DNA from: Prochlorococcus sp. AG-402-B05
Lineage (GTDB): Bacteria > Cyanobacteriota > Cyanobacteriia > PCC-6307 > Cyanobiaceae
DNA length: 64,000 nucleotides
Assembly (NCBI GenBank): GCA_003279635.1
Contig: QCHK01000001.1
Coordinates: 102,335 to 166,334, forward strand
Direction of reading: 5' to 3'
Numbering within the stretch: the stretch's first letter is position 1; the number at the start of each line of letters is the position of its first letter. Shown here piece after piece: positions 18,623 to 27,546 of the stretch. The position numbers were made by a program, and so were the translations under genes. The notes under the pieces were generated by a model. That model had not been told where the DNA came from and searched no databases. It saw only the letters and a program-made list of their open reading frames with translations.

Positions 18623-18953
18623 CATTATTCTTCTGTGATCGATTGATATAACAGGGTTTAGATAGCACAACAAAACGTAAATGGCGCACACCGTGGCGCA
18701 TATTTGATATTACTTTGAGTTTGCTTTGATCTGTTGTGATAACTAGCTTATCCCTTTTTTATTGTTTATAGAAACTAGACAAAAAAAGAGCCACCAAAGG
18801 CAGCTCCCACATCGTAAAATCGAATCTAGTTAAGAGGTCATTTTTAATTGAAATTACTATTATTTTAAACTACTTTTGTTATTGCTTTGGTTGCTTATAT
18901 GGTTAATCAGTTTTGCAAACTCACGCTAAATAGCAACGCCTCGAAAATCAAAA
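18622..18953. other. Left end of element B, non-coding
   Basis: It contains the GGCGCA repeat pair (18681-18700), a hairpin with GAGCC/GGCAGCTC arms next to A7 (18780-18812; on the minus strand this reads as stem followed by T7, so a leftward terminator), and the conserved leader beginning near 18833 that is shared with element A. No ORF. Confidence 0.55.
18681..18700. repeat. Left-arm GGCGCA pair of element B
   Basis: Two copies of TGGCGCA, with the hexamers starting at 18683 and 18695, a 12-bp period. The same pair with the same period is found at 30711 and 30723 at the other end of the element. The likely role is arm-type binding by the recombinase or excisionase. Confidence 0.6.
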
Positions 18954-19142
18954 ATGACTAAAGTCATTCACTCTGATTTTTTAACTGTCGCAGAAGCAAT
19001 GACTTCCGCCTTTTCAGTAATAGAAAAGAATCAATCTTGGTATCTAATGCCTTCTTTGGTTCCTGAGTTGGCACTTTGTTTTCACATGCTCCAGAGGGAA
19101 TTGAATCTACATTGCATCAAGCAAGAATATGAAAAAAGCTAA
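18954..19142 (+). CDS. Small left-end module protein 1
   Basis: 62 residues, no recognised family: MTKVIHSDFLTVAEAMTSAF, an amphipathic helix, then VPELALCFHMLQREL. Conservation of reading frame and leader is seen against the decayed copy at 14133, which shows this module is a standard part of this element family. It overlaps the start of the next ORF by 14 bases. Function unknown; a regulatory or packaging role would fit its position at the element end but is not shown. Confidence 0.6.
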   Translation: MTKVIHSDFLTVAEAMTSAFSVIEKNQSWYLMPSLVPELALCFHMLQRELNLHCIKQEYEKS

Positions 19143-19491
19143 TAAACAAGAGATGGAATTAAGAGCAGGTTTTGCTGCTGATTTGCTTGCTCAAGGTCAT
19201 AGTTGCACCGTAGTAACGACCCAAGTGACCGAAGAGTATGAATTAAGCAGAAGGCAGGCTCGGAGAATCACAGCCAAGGCAATGGACTTGATTGTTCAAG
19301 ACTTTGAAGAGATCAATCTTGAACGGCCACAAATGGTGGCAAAGCTAATCGTAAATCTGGAGCAAGCAATGCAAAAAGGACTGATCAATAATCAATCAAG
19401 TGGCGTTGCTGCCTGTGCAAGACAAATAATATCGCTTGCTGGATTAGCAGCCGATAGCAAATACAACTCCAGACCTAAAAGAACTCTCTAA
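19129..19491 (+). CDS. HTH protein, terminase-small-subunit-like
   Basis: 120 residues. An N-terminal helix-turn-helix is suggested by MELRAGFAADLLAQGHS and EYELSRRQARRITAKAMDLI. A C-terminal pair of helices ends AACARQIISLAGLAAD, resembling the end of many phage small terminase subunits (the ...LELLAKLLGL pattern). If correct, the element could be packaged by a helper phage, as phage satellites are. An alternative is a plain DNA-binding regulator. The decayed copy in element A supports a core role for the gene. Confidence 0.55.
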   Translation: MKKANKQEMELRAGFAADLLAQGHSCTVVTTQVTEEYELSRRQARRITAKAMDLIVQDFEEINLERPQMVAKLIVNLEQAMQKGLINNQSSGVAACARQIISLAGLAADSKYNSRPKRTL

Positions 19492-19646
19492 GCATTAGGA
19501 ATTGACCAGAAGCAACATTATAAAAACGATGCATCTAGCAATAATTAACAACCTATTGATAAAAATTGACTCTTTGAAAGCCAACTAAGGATTAGGTTGG
19601 CAATATAGATTTACTAGATGGCATTTAATTAAAGCGATAACAGGCC

Positions 19647-22370
19647 ATGCCTAGACCTACTTACTGGGATTTTGAATCTCCTAATCAAGGTGAAAAAGGA
19701 ACTACTCTTACTGGGTACCTAGAAGGCAGGTTTTCAAACCCTTGGGCTCCTTCAACTATTTATATTGCATCTTTAAAAAATTATCCTGACTTCATAAAAA
19801 TAGGTTTTTGCCAAGTAAGAAATAGACAAAGAAGATTTAGCGATTCTGAGTATGGAGAAATTCTTTTTGATCTTTGTGAGGATAAAGAACTTGTTCCTGA
19901 AGATATACCAAGAGCAGAAGCATATATATGTGAAAAATATTTATTTTCATTATTAATGCATGAAAAAGAATTTGAACAAATTAATGATTTAAGGAAGAAA
20001 CATTGGTCTGGTTACACAGAAACATTTAAGGTGCCAAAAGTAAAGAAAAAGTGGTCACCAATTAAAGGTTATTTAAAATATGGAATTAATGGTTTGGTAT
20101 TTAATGAAATAAGCTTTGATAGAGAAAAATTTATTGAAAGAATTAGATCAGAGATAAAGAATACGCTTTTAAATGGGGATAAAGGTTGGGAGAAAATGCT
20201 AGATCAAATAGTCATTTTAGATAAAGATAAATCTTTATATCTAAAAAGAAAAAGATTTCATCCTATCAATGTATATAAAGAAAAGAGTACAATAATATAC
20301 GAGCTTGATGATGAAGAAAGAAGATTAGAAATAGAATCTTATGACATGTGGAATGAATTATTTGGGATTGAATCCGATATAGAAGAAGCTAGAAATCTAA
20401 TGACTAAATTGTGGAATTTGATTACATATAATGAAACATTTAATGAAATAGATATTAACAATGGCGATAGACTACTTAATAAGATCAATGCAATCAAATT
20501 TAATATTAAAAGAATCAAAGAAATATCGAATAAAATTCTAATTGAAAAAGATAAATTGATTAGCGAAATTATCTCAATAGAGAAAGAAAGAAGAGGATTA
20601 AAAATGTCATATGAAGATTGGAAAGATATAGCTTATTCTGATGAGAATGAAATAATAATTAAAGAAAAATCCGATTCTAAGCAAGTCAGTCCTTACTATG
20701 ATCCCAAATGGTTATTAGAAAAGATAAAACAAGAAGATGTTGATCAAAATAATAGTATTGAAATAGAAACCCCGTATGAACTAGTTGAAAAAGAAGAAAG
20801 ATATTACTCAAAAGATTTAGAAAAGGGTTTTGATAAAAATGTACAAAATATCGATAATGACAAATGGTTAGCTGAAAAAATAAAATATTTTAAAGAAAAT
20901 AAAAAATATAATAATGATTTAGAAGAGAAGGGATTTCCAGAGCCGGATGCTGACGAGTTAAGGGAACAAGAGGAAAGAGAAGAGGAAGATGAAAGGCTAA
21001 GAAATGTGCCAGGCTTTTCTTGGTCTGATTGGCCAGTAAGAAGTAAAGAATTTAGTGACACCTATATCGATGCGGGTAATTACTGGAATATGGAAGGTGT
21101 CTTTGAAGATGCAGTTGGAGAGGCAGAACAGATAGTTTTGCAGCGAGCCGAAGAGGCAGCAGAACAATTTTACGAAGAGCAAGCAGAAGAGGAAGCTGAG
21201 AGAAATGCTCAGCTCTGGGCAGAGGAAGAATACCAAGATTATTTAGAGGACTTAAAGATGGAAAAAGCAGCAGAAAAAGAAAAATGTTATTTATATGAAT
21301 TAAATAAAAAAGAAAAAGATTTTAGTTTTGATAGTCCTTTTTATGATCCAAGCTGGTTACTAGAAAAGATCAATCAAGAAGATGCTAATCAGAATAACAA
21401 TATTGATATACAAAGTCCGTATGAATTATTTGAGAAAGAAAGAGTTCAAGAACTAAACGAAGAACAAATTAAAACAATTAATAATAGTAATAAATCTAAT
21501 ACGAATGCTGAGACTAATTCTCAGCAAAGAAGGCCGCCTAAGGTTACTTCAGGCAAAACAGACAAAATAAAAAATATTGAAGTAGAAATCAATACTGATT
21601 ATACAAGCAAGAAAGTTAAAGATGAAGCAATCAATTCTGAAAATGACAATATAGATTGGCTCCTAAGAAAAGAGGATTTGATAAAATCGCAAAACCATAA
21701 ATATACTGCATTACAACTTTATCACCCAACAAAATCTGAACTTCATGATTCTAATGATAAAAGAATTTTAGCTTTTAAAGATCATTATAAAGATGATCAT
21801 TACCAGGCATTATGTTTTTACTCAATAGCCTTTAAAATGGTAATCCCTAGAAATACTGAAATACTACTAACCTGTGCCCCAGGGAGCAAAGCCTATAGAG
21901 ATGGATCTCTAAATAAACTTATAAGAATTTTAAGTGGAGGACCAATAAAAGATGGCTCAAATCTATTAAAAACGATAAGAGACAGGGGCAAGAAATCACT
22001 TAAACATAAATATACCAACGCTGAATTATATGAAACTATTGAAATCAATAAAATTGAGATTTCAGCAAACTGCAGAATATTAATATTAGATGACGTTATT
22101 ACTAGTGGACAGACATTTAATGTTTGCAAAAAGATTCTAATAGATTCAGGTTATAAAAATCAGATTACTTGCCTAGGGATTGGCATGACAGATTGGACTT
22201 CATCTCAAAAAACTCTGACTGATGAAATCAATATAAACAATTTCCCTAATCCTTTAAGCCCTATAAATATAATTCCTGAAAATATCGATAAAGATGAACC
22301 CTTGATTCCAAATGAAATCAAAAATAGTGTTAAGGCAGCCGCTAGAATATTATTTAATTTATTTAAATAA
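19647..22370 (+). CDS. GIY-YIG-like / coiled coil / phosphoribosyltransferase fusion
   Basis: 907 residues with three parts. Residues about 35-130 resemble the T5orf172/MUG113 branch of GIY-YIG nucleases: STIYIASL, DFIKIGFC, RNRQRR, a Glu in RAEAYICEKYL and an ending like WSGYTETFKV. The middle (about 150-680) is very rich in Glu, Lys and Asn with coiled-coil pattern. It contains a repeated block of about 35 residues at 349-383 and 563-597 (YDP-WLLEKI-QED-QNN-I-PYEL). The C-terminus (about 685-870) is a type I phosphoribosyltransferase with the PRPP loop ILILDDVITSGQT and an upstream acidic/basic pattern like ComFC. The stop overlaps the next ATG (TAATG), so it is coupled to a DprA-like protein. 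The arrangement is not a housekeeping one. Confidence 0.75.
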   Translation: MPRPTYWDFESPNQGEKGTTLTGYLEGRFSNPWAPSTIYIASLKNYPDFIKIGFCQVRNRQRRFSDSEYGEILFDLCEDKELVPEDIPRAEAYICEKYLFSLLMHEKEFEQINDLRKKHWSGYTETFKVPKVKKKWSPIKGYLKYGINGLVFNEISFDREKFIERIRSEIKNTLLNGDKGWEKMLDQIVILDKDKSLYLKRKRFHPINVYKEKSTIIYELDDEERRLEIESYDMWNELFGIESDIEEARNLMTKLWNLITYNETFNEIDINNGDRLLNKINAIKFNIKRIKEISNKILIEKDKLISEIISIEKERRGLKMSYEDWKDIAYSDENEIIIKEKSDSKQVSPYYDPKWLLEKIKQEDVDQNNSIEIETPYELVEKEERYYSKDLEKGFDKNVQNIDNDKWLAEKIKYFKENKKYNNDLEEKGFPEPDADELREQEEREEEDERLRNVPGFSWSDWPVRSKEFSDTYIDAGNYWNMEGVFEDAVGEAEQIVLQRAEEAAEQFYEEQAEEEAERNAQLWAEEEYQDYLEDLKMEKAAEKEKCYLYELNKKEKDFSFDSPFYDPSWLLEKINQEDANQNNNIDIQSPYELFEKERVQELNEEQIKTINNSNKSNTNAETNSQQRRPPKVTSGKTDKIKNIEVEINTDYTSKKVKDEAINSENDNIDWLLRKEDLIKSQNHKYTALQLYHPTKSELHDSNDKRILAFKDHYKDDHYQALCFYSIAFKMVIPRNTEILLTCAPGSKAYRDGSLNKLIRILSGGPIKDGSNLLKTIRDRGKKSLKHKYTNAELYETIEINKIEISANCRILILDDVITSGQTFNVCKKILIDSGYKNQITCLGIGMTDWTSSQKTLTDEININNFPNPLSPINIIPENIDKDEPLIPNEIKNSVKAAARILFNLFK

Positions 22371-23305
22371 TGATTGAAAAAGTTTCCGATATATTAACTT
22401 TATTAGAAATAAAAGGTATTGGGCCGGCAAAAGCTAAGCAAGTAATTGATAATGCCAAATCAATTCATAGAGATGATTTTATTTTCAACTTGAAAGAATA
22501 TTATAATTGTACTGTAACTAAATCAGAATGGATAACAATTAGTAATCATATCAAGGATACACTAGAAAGAACAGTTAATTCTGGAATAAATTGTTTACCT
22601 TTCTATGATAAAAACTACCCAAAAATATTAAATAATCTTTCTGATCCACCTTTAATACTATTTGTAAAAGGAGAAGTTTCCTCGATAAATACTTCTTTCC
22701 CTTTTGCAATAGTAGGGACGAGAAATCCATCAAAGTTCACTATTGATAAAGGGGCAGAAGTTTGTGAGATTATCTCAGCTAGATGTGATTGCATCGTTAG
22801 TGGTCTAGCGCTTGGATGCGACTCGATAGCACATAAATCAGCCATTAATTTTGGCATCCCAACTATTGCTGTTTTGCCCAATGGCTTAGATACTATTTAT
22901 CCAAAAGAAAACATAAATCTAGCGAATAATATTCTTGATAAAGGAGGTGCTCTTTTATCTGAATACCTTATAGGGATTAAGCCACAAAGACATCAATTTG
23001 TGGCGAGAGACCGTATACAAGCAGGATTATCAAATGCAGGTTTTTTATTGGAAAGTAGTAAAAAAGGAGGCTCAATGCATTGTATGCGTAAATTAAAATC
23101 TTTAAATCGGACTATAGGTTCTTTAGTCCCTCCGAAATCTCAAACTAACGACATGAACTGGTCTGGCAATCAAGAACTATTAAAAGATCATTCATGTATA
23201 AGCATTGACACAGAATCAGAAAATAATCCTAATAGTAGTTCAATAAATGATTTATTTATGAATAAAAATACTATTGAAAATTTTAATCAAACTACACTTT
23301 TCTAA
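22370..23305 (+). CDS. DprA/Smf-like single-strand DNA protein
   Basis: 311 residues. It begins with a helix-hairpin-helix (LEIKGIGPAKAKQVI), then a Rossmann domain with AIVGTRNPS, SGLALGCDSIAHKSA, PNGLDTIYPKEN, GALLSEY and FVARDRIQAGLS, all DprA hallmarks. In transformation DprA protects incoming ssDNA and loads RecA. The usual C-terminal winged-helix (DML1) domain is missing; the last ~70 residues are Asn/Ser-rich and look disordered. It is coupled to the PRTase fusion upstream. This is an accessory paralogue; a housekeeping dprA is expected elsewhere. Defence, element stability or ssDNA handling are all possible. Confidence 0.82.
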   Translation: MIEKVSDILTLLEIKGIGPAKAKQVIDNAKSIHRDDFIFNLKEYYNCTVTKSEWITISNHIKDTLERTVNSGINCLPFYDKNYPKILNNLSDPPLILFVKGEVSSINTSFPFAIVGTRNPSKFTIDKGAEVCEIISARCDCIVSGLALGCDSIAHKSAINFGIPTIAVLPNGLDTIYPKENINLANNILDKGGALLSEYLIGIKPQRHQFVARDRIQAGLSNAGFLLESSKKGGSMHCMRKLKSLNRTIGSLVPPKSQTNDMNWSGNQELLKDHSCISIDTESENNPNSSSINDLFMNKNTIENFNQTTLF

Positions 23306-23346
23306 TAAGATATTTAATGTTAATAATAAGGTATAGAGATTTTAAA

Positions 23347-24192
23347 ATGAATTATCTAATTAAATATAAATACCTTGCTTTTGCCTCATTAATTTCATTT
23401 ATCCCATTTCATCCGGTTTATGGATATTCCCAAAAAATAAATACTAAATATCAAGTTTTAAATAAGTATTATTTTAATAGAATTGTAAATAGTATTAGCC
23501 AGCAAAAAACAGCTGAAGAATATCTTGATGAAGCCAACAATATAATCTTTGATGACTTTTCAGCACTCTTAACAAAGAACAAAAAAACTAGAGAAGAATT
23601 TATTCAACTAGTCAATAAATCTCTAAAGATAAAGGAAACTGCTAGAGCATATCTTTATTTAGGGCATGCTAATCATATGACCTTAGACTCAATTGGATAC
23701 AAAAAGGCAATTGATCATTATGAAAAAGCTCTTGAATTAAATCCTGAATACGTTAAAGCTTTTGTTGCATTAGGCATGTCACATAGAAACAATAAAAACT
23801 TTAAAGAAACAATTACTAATTTAGAGAAAGCTATAAACCTTAATTATGAGAATGAATTAATTTTCAATCAAATTGCAGAGGCCAAATATCAACTAGGAGA
23901 TCATAAAGGTGCCCTTATTGCCTTGAAAAAAGCAATAAAAATCAATCCCGATAATTCAGTTAACTACTTTCAAAGTGCAATCTCAAAACACATCTTAGGT
24001 GATTATAAGAGCTCGATTAATGATTATTCAAAAGCAATAAAATTAAACTCAGGAAGTGCAAATTATTATTATTTTAGAGCATTTGCATATTTAGACCAAA
24101 AGGATATTGAAAATGGTTGTCAAGATTTAGACAATGCTTCAAAGCTAGGAGCTAATACTTCTAAAGAGATGGAAAAATACTGCTTAAATTAA
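23347..24192 (+). CDS. Exported TPR-repeat protein
   Basis: Starting at ATG 23347 gives a signal-like N-terminus (MNYLIKYKYLAFASLISF, then PFHPVYG). An ATG 30 bases upstream is in frame but less likely. Residues about 100-275 hold at least four tetratricopeptide repeats, for example YKKAIDHYEKALELNPEY, FKETITNLEKAINLN, HKGALIALKKAIKINPDN and YKSSINDYSKAIKLNSGS. TPRs mediate protein-protein contacts. It starts about 40 bases after the DprA-like gene and may be co-transcribed, but the export signal argues for a separate job. Confidence 0.72.
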   Translation: MNYLIKYKYLAFASLISFIPFHPVYGYSQKINTKYQVLNKYYFNRIVNSISQQKTAEEYLDEANNIIFDDFSALLTKNKKTREEFIQLVNKSLKIKETARAYLYLGHANHMTLDSIGYKKAIDHYEKALELNPEYVKAFVALGMSHRNNKNFKETITNLEKAINLNYENELIFNQIAEAKYQLGDHKGALIALKKAIKINPDNSVNYFQSAISKHILGDYKSSINDYSKAIKLNSGSANYYYFRAFAYLDQKDIENGCQDLDNASKLGANTSKEMEKYCLN

Positions 24193-24421
24193 ATCAAATA
24201 AAAAATGTTCATTAATCAGCTGTCAAAAAGGACTATCCCGCCGCTATTCCCGCCAAATAGAAATAGCTCCCGAAAAGAAAACTATTGATAACCAAGGCTA
24301 AATAGAAAATGACCCTCTGAATAGCAGGCAGGGAGTCAAGAAAGACCTCACGTGTCTCACCTTTTCCCCAACACTTACTACATATGTATAGGTATCTATT
24401 ATTTATTTATTTTTTAAAAAA

Positions 24422-24457
24422 GAGATGAGACATGAGGTAAATATCCCATCTCCCTTT
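24422..24457. terminator. Hairpin between convergent genes
   Basis: GAGATG (24422-24427) pairs with CATCTC (24447-24452) and is followed by CCTTTTT, with an A-run on the other side. It lies between the convergent ends of the TPR gene and the VapE-like gene and could stop transcription from either side. The stem is short, so this is tentative. Confidence 0.35.
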
Positions 24458-24489
24458 TTATGACTACCTTTTGGTTGCCTCAGGCTACC

Positions 24490-25659
24490 TCATGTTTTTC
24501 TCCAATATCTCTTCTTTCCAGCGTCTCCTTGAGTTTGATGTTTATCTTTTCGGTAGCCCAAAGATTGCAGGCACTCAGATGCTTTTTTTAAGTCAAGGTC
24601 TTTGATCCTTTCTTTGTCTCTTAGTCCTGAATCTATTAACGCTTCTGTGGTTGTAAATGGAGCGAGTCTAAATCCGACCCAATCAGCTAATGCTTCCATA
24701 AATGGATGTTCCGCTTGAAAGTCTTTATTCCTCCTATTGGATTCATCTTGCAGCTCTTTTTTTAGATAAGGTTTGCGGCCATTTCTATAAGCAAGAATCG
24801 CAGCTTTAAGAATCCTCTTTCGATCTTGTTTCACTTTTTCGGTATCAATTTCTTTCTTGACTGGAATAACCCAGAACCTTCGATGACTTGCAGATGGATC
24901 TGAAAGAAAGTCGCAACGATTAGAAGTTGCAACCAAAATCGAAGGTCTTGGAAACTTTCCAGTGCCTCTTGCATAAGGTCTTTTGTAAGTGTCGGTAGCA
25001 CTTGAGAAAACAGCTTTCAAAGAAGCTTGAGCTTTTGCATTTGTAATTCCATCAAGTTCTGCAAGCTCATAAATCAAACATTGATTGATTGCCATGAACA
25101 GGTCTTGTTGCTTGCTTTGCCATGTATCGCAGAACCAATCCTCGGTAGCAAGTTCTTTCCAAAAAGTAGATTTTCGGATTCCTTCTTTCCCTGTTAATAC
25201 AAGGCAAGTGTCAAACTTGCACCCATTGTGAAATGTCCTATTAACTAACCCAATAACGGTAGTAGCGAGCATTGCATCATAAAGAGGATCACTTGTTCCT
25301 AAGTAATCCGTTGCGACCTGATCTAGTTCAATCGGTTGAATTGAATCATCATGTTCAATTCTCTTAAGCTCATCAACTACTGGGTGGTAGGTGTTCTTTT
25401 GTGCGGCTGTTTGTAAGGCATCAATCGCATGGCCTTTATTAATCTTCCATCCTCTTTCAGAGAGATAAACATAGAAGTTATCTATGAATGAAGTTTGGAT
25501 TGGTTGCCTATTCAATTCAACCTCTCCACTCATCAAGTTGTACTCAAGTTGAGTTGTGTAATCGACTGAAAGCATTTGGCTTAATACTCCAGCACTAAGA
25601 TTCTGCTCCCTTGGTTCCTTCCCTTCTTTAGTGATCCAGCCCTTTTCGATTTCAATCAT
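24490..25659 (-). CDS. VapE/VirE-like P-loop ATPase, replication helicase
   Basis: 389 residues of the virulence-associated-E family, helicase-like ATPases that accompany primases in phage satellites and integrative elements. Walker A is TGKEGIRKSTFWKEL and Walker B is LIYELAELDG. A sensor/arginine motif is visible in PSASHRRFWVIPV, and SILVATSNRCDFL precedes it. The start is coupled to the prim-pol stop by TAATG. It probably unwinds the element origin. The family is common in tycheposon-like and PICI-type elements. Confidence 0.82.
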   Translation of the reverse strand: MIEIEKGWITKEGKEPREQNLSAGVLSQMLSVDYTTQLEYNLMSGEVELNRQPIQTSFIDNFYVYLSERGWKINKGHAIDALQTAAQKNTYHPVVDELKRIEHDDSIQPIELDQVATDYLGTSDPLYDAMLATTVIGLVNRTFHNGCKFDTCLVLTGKEGIRKSTFWKELATEDWFCDTWQSKQQDLFMAINQCLIYELAELDGITNAKAQASLKAVFSSATDTYKRPYARGTGKFPRPSILVATSNRCDFLSDPSASHRRFWVIPVKKEIDTEKVKQDRKRILKAAILAYRNGRKPYLKKELQDESNRRNKDFQAEHPFMEALADWVGFRLAPFTTTEALIDSGLRDKERIKDLDLKKASECLQSLGYRKDKHQTQGDAGKKRYWRKT

Positions 25660-26717
25660 TAGTCAACCCCCGCTAGTTTTCTTTTGATTGATTGGATCTT
25701 TGATGGCCTATGAATTTTGAAGGTTGAGAATGTTCCAGTGCAGTCTTCACCAGAGCCGCAATACGCCCATTGAGTGCCAGAAATAATCTCACCTAATTCC
25801 ATACTCGGAGGATGAAAAGTATTCCCTCGGTGGCAAAGAATTGTATCTCCATCTTTATGCGCTCGGCAGTCGTCATCTATGTCCCTACCGCAAATAGGAC
25901 AAGGTCGAGCGGCATCCCAATCACCATTGCTACTGGGTGATTTGCTCTTCGTTGATGCTGTTGGCTTTTGATTAGCCAGCTTTAAAACAAAGTTCCACTC
26001 CTCATCACTTGGTGGCTTTATCTCTTCGGGGCCATAACCTCTAGGCCAAAAATAATTACCATTATTGTCTGGATGTTTACCAGTAATTAAAACTTGTCGG
26101 TCATTAGTGAGAAAAACTTCTAGTGCTTCTCCCTTTTTAATTACATCTCCATTTGCATCTTTTACAGCTTCTTTAGTAACAATTTTTCCTTGAAATTGAC
26201 CATGAGGAAGTTTTGCGATTTGCGCTTTTGTTGGTTCATATAACACCTTGAATCTCCAAGGATCATCATCTCGATGGACTTGGAAAGAATCCACAAAATT
26301 AAGACCTAAATCAGCTGCGTAATTGAAAGCAGTTTCACCATCAATGTCTTTGCATAAAAGATGAAGTCCTGTTTTGACTCCAATGCCTGTTGCTTCAGGC
26401 AAGGCAAGAATCGTTTTGATTGGGAACTTTTTGTCATTCCAATCCTTCAAGTAATAACCATTTAATCCAATTGGTACTTTCCCTTTGCATGGAAGGAAAT
26501 CCCAAAAAGATTCCTTTAGGTACAAAAGGTACGCTTGTCGGCAAATTTCATTGTGATTTGACCCTCTATGCGCCCTATTATGCGCCATTTGGTACTCTTC
26601 TGAATAATTGAATCCAGTAATACAAATAGGTTGTTGCGATCTGACTCCCTGCCTTGTATGCAGGAGGTCGGCTACTATCGGGTTGTACGCCCCCAATGGC
26701 CTCTTCTTGGAGGTCAT
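25659..26717 (-). CDS. Prim-pol type primase with zinc motif
   Basis: 352 residues. The N-terminal region (about 60-220) resembles bifunctional primase-polymerase domains: CKGKVPIGLNGYYLKDW, GIGVKTGLHLLCKDIDGE with the acidic pair, DDPWRFKVLY and the EVFLTNDRQVLITG block. The C-terminal part has a zinc-finger-like Cys/His set (CPICGRDIDDDCRAHKDG, TILCHRGN and a later CGSGEDC). Together with the coupled VapE-like helicase it forms a compact replication module. Exact priming activity is inferred. Confidence 0.75.
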   Translation of the reverse strand: MTSKKRPLGAYNPIVADLLHTRQGVRSQQPICITGFNYSEEYQMAHNRAHRGSNHNEICRQAYLLYLKESFWDFLPCKGKVPIGLNGYYLKDWNDKKFPIKTILALPEATGIGVKTGLHLLCKDIDGETAFNYAADLGLNFVDSFQVHRDDDPWRFKVLYEPTKAQIAKLPHGQFQGKIVTKEAVKDANGDVIKKGEALEVFLTNDRQVLITGKHPDNNGNYFWPRGYGPEEIKPPSDEEWNFVLKLANQKPTASTKSKSPSSNGDWDAARPCPICGRDIDDDCRAHKDGDTILCHRGNTFHPPSMELGEIISGTQWAYCGSGEDCTGTFSTFKIHRPSKIQSIKRKLAGVD

Positions 26718-26719
26718 TT

Positions 26720-26959
26720 TTATGCCTCCTCTATAAATTTTTTAGCTCTTCGATTTAATTTCCCTCGATGGTTAATTTGCCTCATGCACTCAGGCACGTT
26801 CCATCGAATTGGAGAATTTGGATGTGCGCCGTAGAAGTAATCGATTCCAGATGCTAAGAATCCACCTTGATCATCTCGATAACGCATCAAGGTTTGAGTG
26901 GATACTCCACACTGCCTTGCAGCTTCTGGAGTTCTCTCCAGCCGAGTTTTAGTTGTCAC
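26720..26959 (-). CDS. Small HTH protein, candidate excisionase
   Basis: 79 residues with a MerR/AlpA-like helix-turn-helix near the start (TPEAARQCGVSTQTLMRYRD), an aromatic wing (GIDYFYGAHPNSPIRWNV) and a basic C-terminus. This layout is typical of recombination directionality factors and of small regulators of phage-like elements. It sits 2 bases upstream of the prim-pol gene in the same operon. Confidence 0.6.
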   Translation of the reverse strand: MTTKTRLERTPEAARQCGVSTQTLMRYRDDQGGFLASGIDYFYGAHPNSPIRWNVPECMRQINHRGKLNRRAKKFIEEA

Positions 26960-26972
26960 TATCCGAGAGGGG

Positions 26973-27176
26973 TTATCTCGCTTTTTTTGCTATGGCTTTT
27001 AAATGATTAGGAACCCAAGTTTCCTGAGCATCAATCTCGCCTGATTTGTCAGCCTCAATAACTTTTTCCACTAAAAGATCAGCGTTCTTTCTGTCATGCA
27101 AAGACTGATGAGCCTTCTTTGGCAGGGCAAAGGATTGATCGTTTACTTGGAAATACTTATTAGCTTTTTTAGTCAT
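26973..27176 (-). CDS. Small basic protein, first gene of the replication operon
   Basis: 67 residues, Lys-rich, no recognised family: KKANKYFQVNDQSFALPKKA, then a charged helix and QETWVPNHLKAIAKKAR. It is 13 bases before the excisionase-like gene and in the same direction, so it probably starts the operon that includes prim-pol and VapE. It may be a regulator. Function unknown. Confidence 0.5.
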   Translation of the reverse strand: MTKKANKYFQVNDQSFALPKKAHQSLHDRKNADLLVEKVIEADKSGEIDAQETWVPNHLKAIAKKAR

Positions 27177-27546
27177 AGCGAAGCAAGGGGTTTACTTGGA
27201 TCAATCCACCTCTGAGAGATAGTCCCCTAAACAACACTGGCGATGGTGATGCTTTGCTGTCCCCTGATCTCTTTGCGATCTATCAGGCTCGGCATTTAAA
27301 AAGTAAGGTAGCTGTGGTATTAAGTAATGACAAGTGGTTTACCGAACTTAAAAAGGAATTTCTTCTGGCTTTGGTATTAGCTCAACTTTTGTTCCAGCTT
27401 CTTCCCTAGCTGATTCCATATCTTCAAAAGGTTTTGCTCTTCCCTCCAAAAAACAATTCAATTCAGATTCTTTTTTTTAATAGAAACAAACCAGATAAAC
27501 AAATACAAAAAAGGCTAGTAAAATCAGAGCAAAGAAGTCCTTTTGA
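27177..27546. other. Divergent promoter region inside element B
   Basis: 370 bases between the leftward replication operon and the rightward HNH/unknown pair. One frame (about 27180-27410, rightward) is open for about 75 codons without an ATG and ends with a hydrophobic stretch; I do not accept it as a gene. The region is the natural place for the operator and perhaps the replication origin of the element, but I see no iterons. Confidence 0.4.

Noticed and set aside
18579..18650. Possible second functional tRNA-Ala
   Set aside because: Only the 5' half is present. After the anticodon loop the sequence departs completely, so no T-arm or acceptor partner exists.
20690..21440. Repeated DNA inside the 907-residue gene considered as a CRISPR-like or iteron array
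   Set aside because: There are only two diverged copies, about 640 bases apart and in frame; this is an internal protein repeat (YDP-WLLEKI...PYEL).
24378..24387. TACATATGTA palindrome, similar to the core of the lexA operator
   Set aside because: It lies between two convergent gene ends where no promoter is expected, and a 10-base AT-rich palindrome is easily found by chance. Only the central part of the LexA box matches.
27180..27410. Open frame of about 75 codons in the element B divergent region
   Set aside because: No ATG or convincing alternative start with a ribosome binding site, and it lies where the divergent promoters must be.
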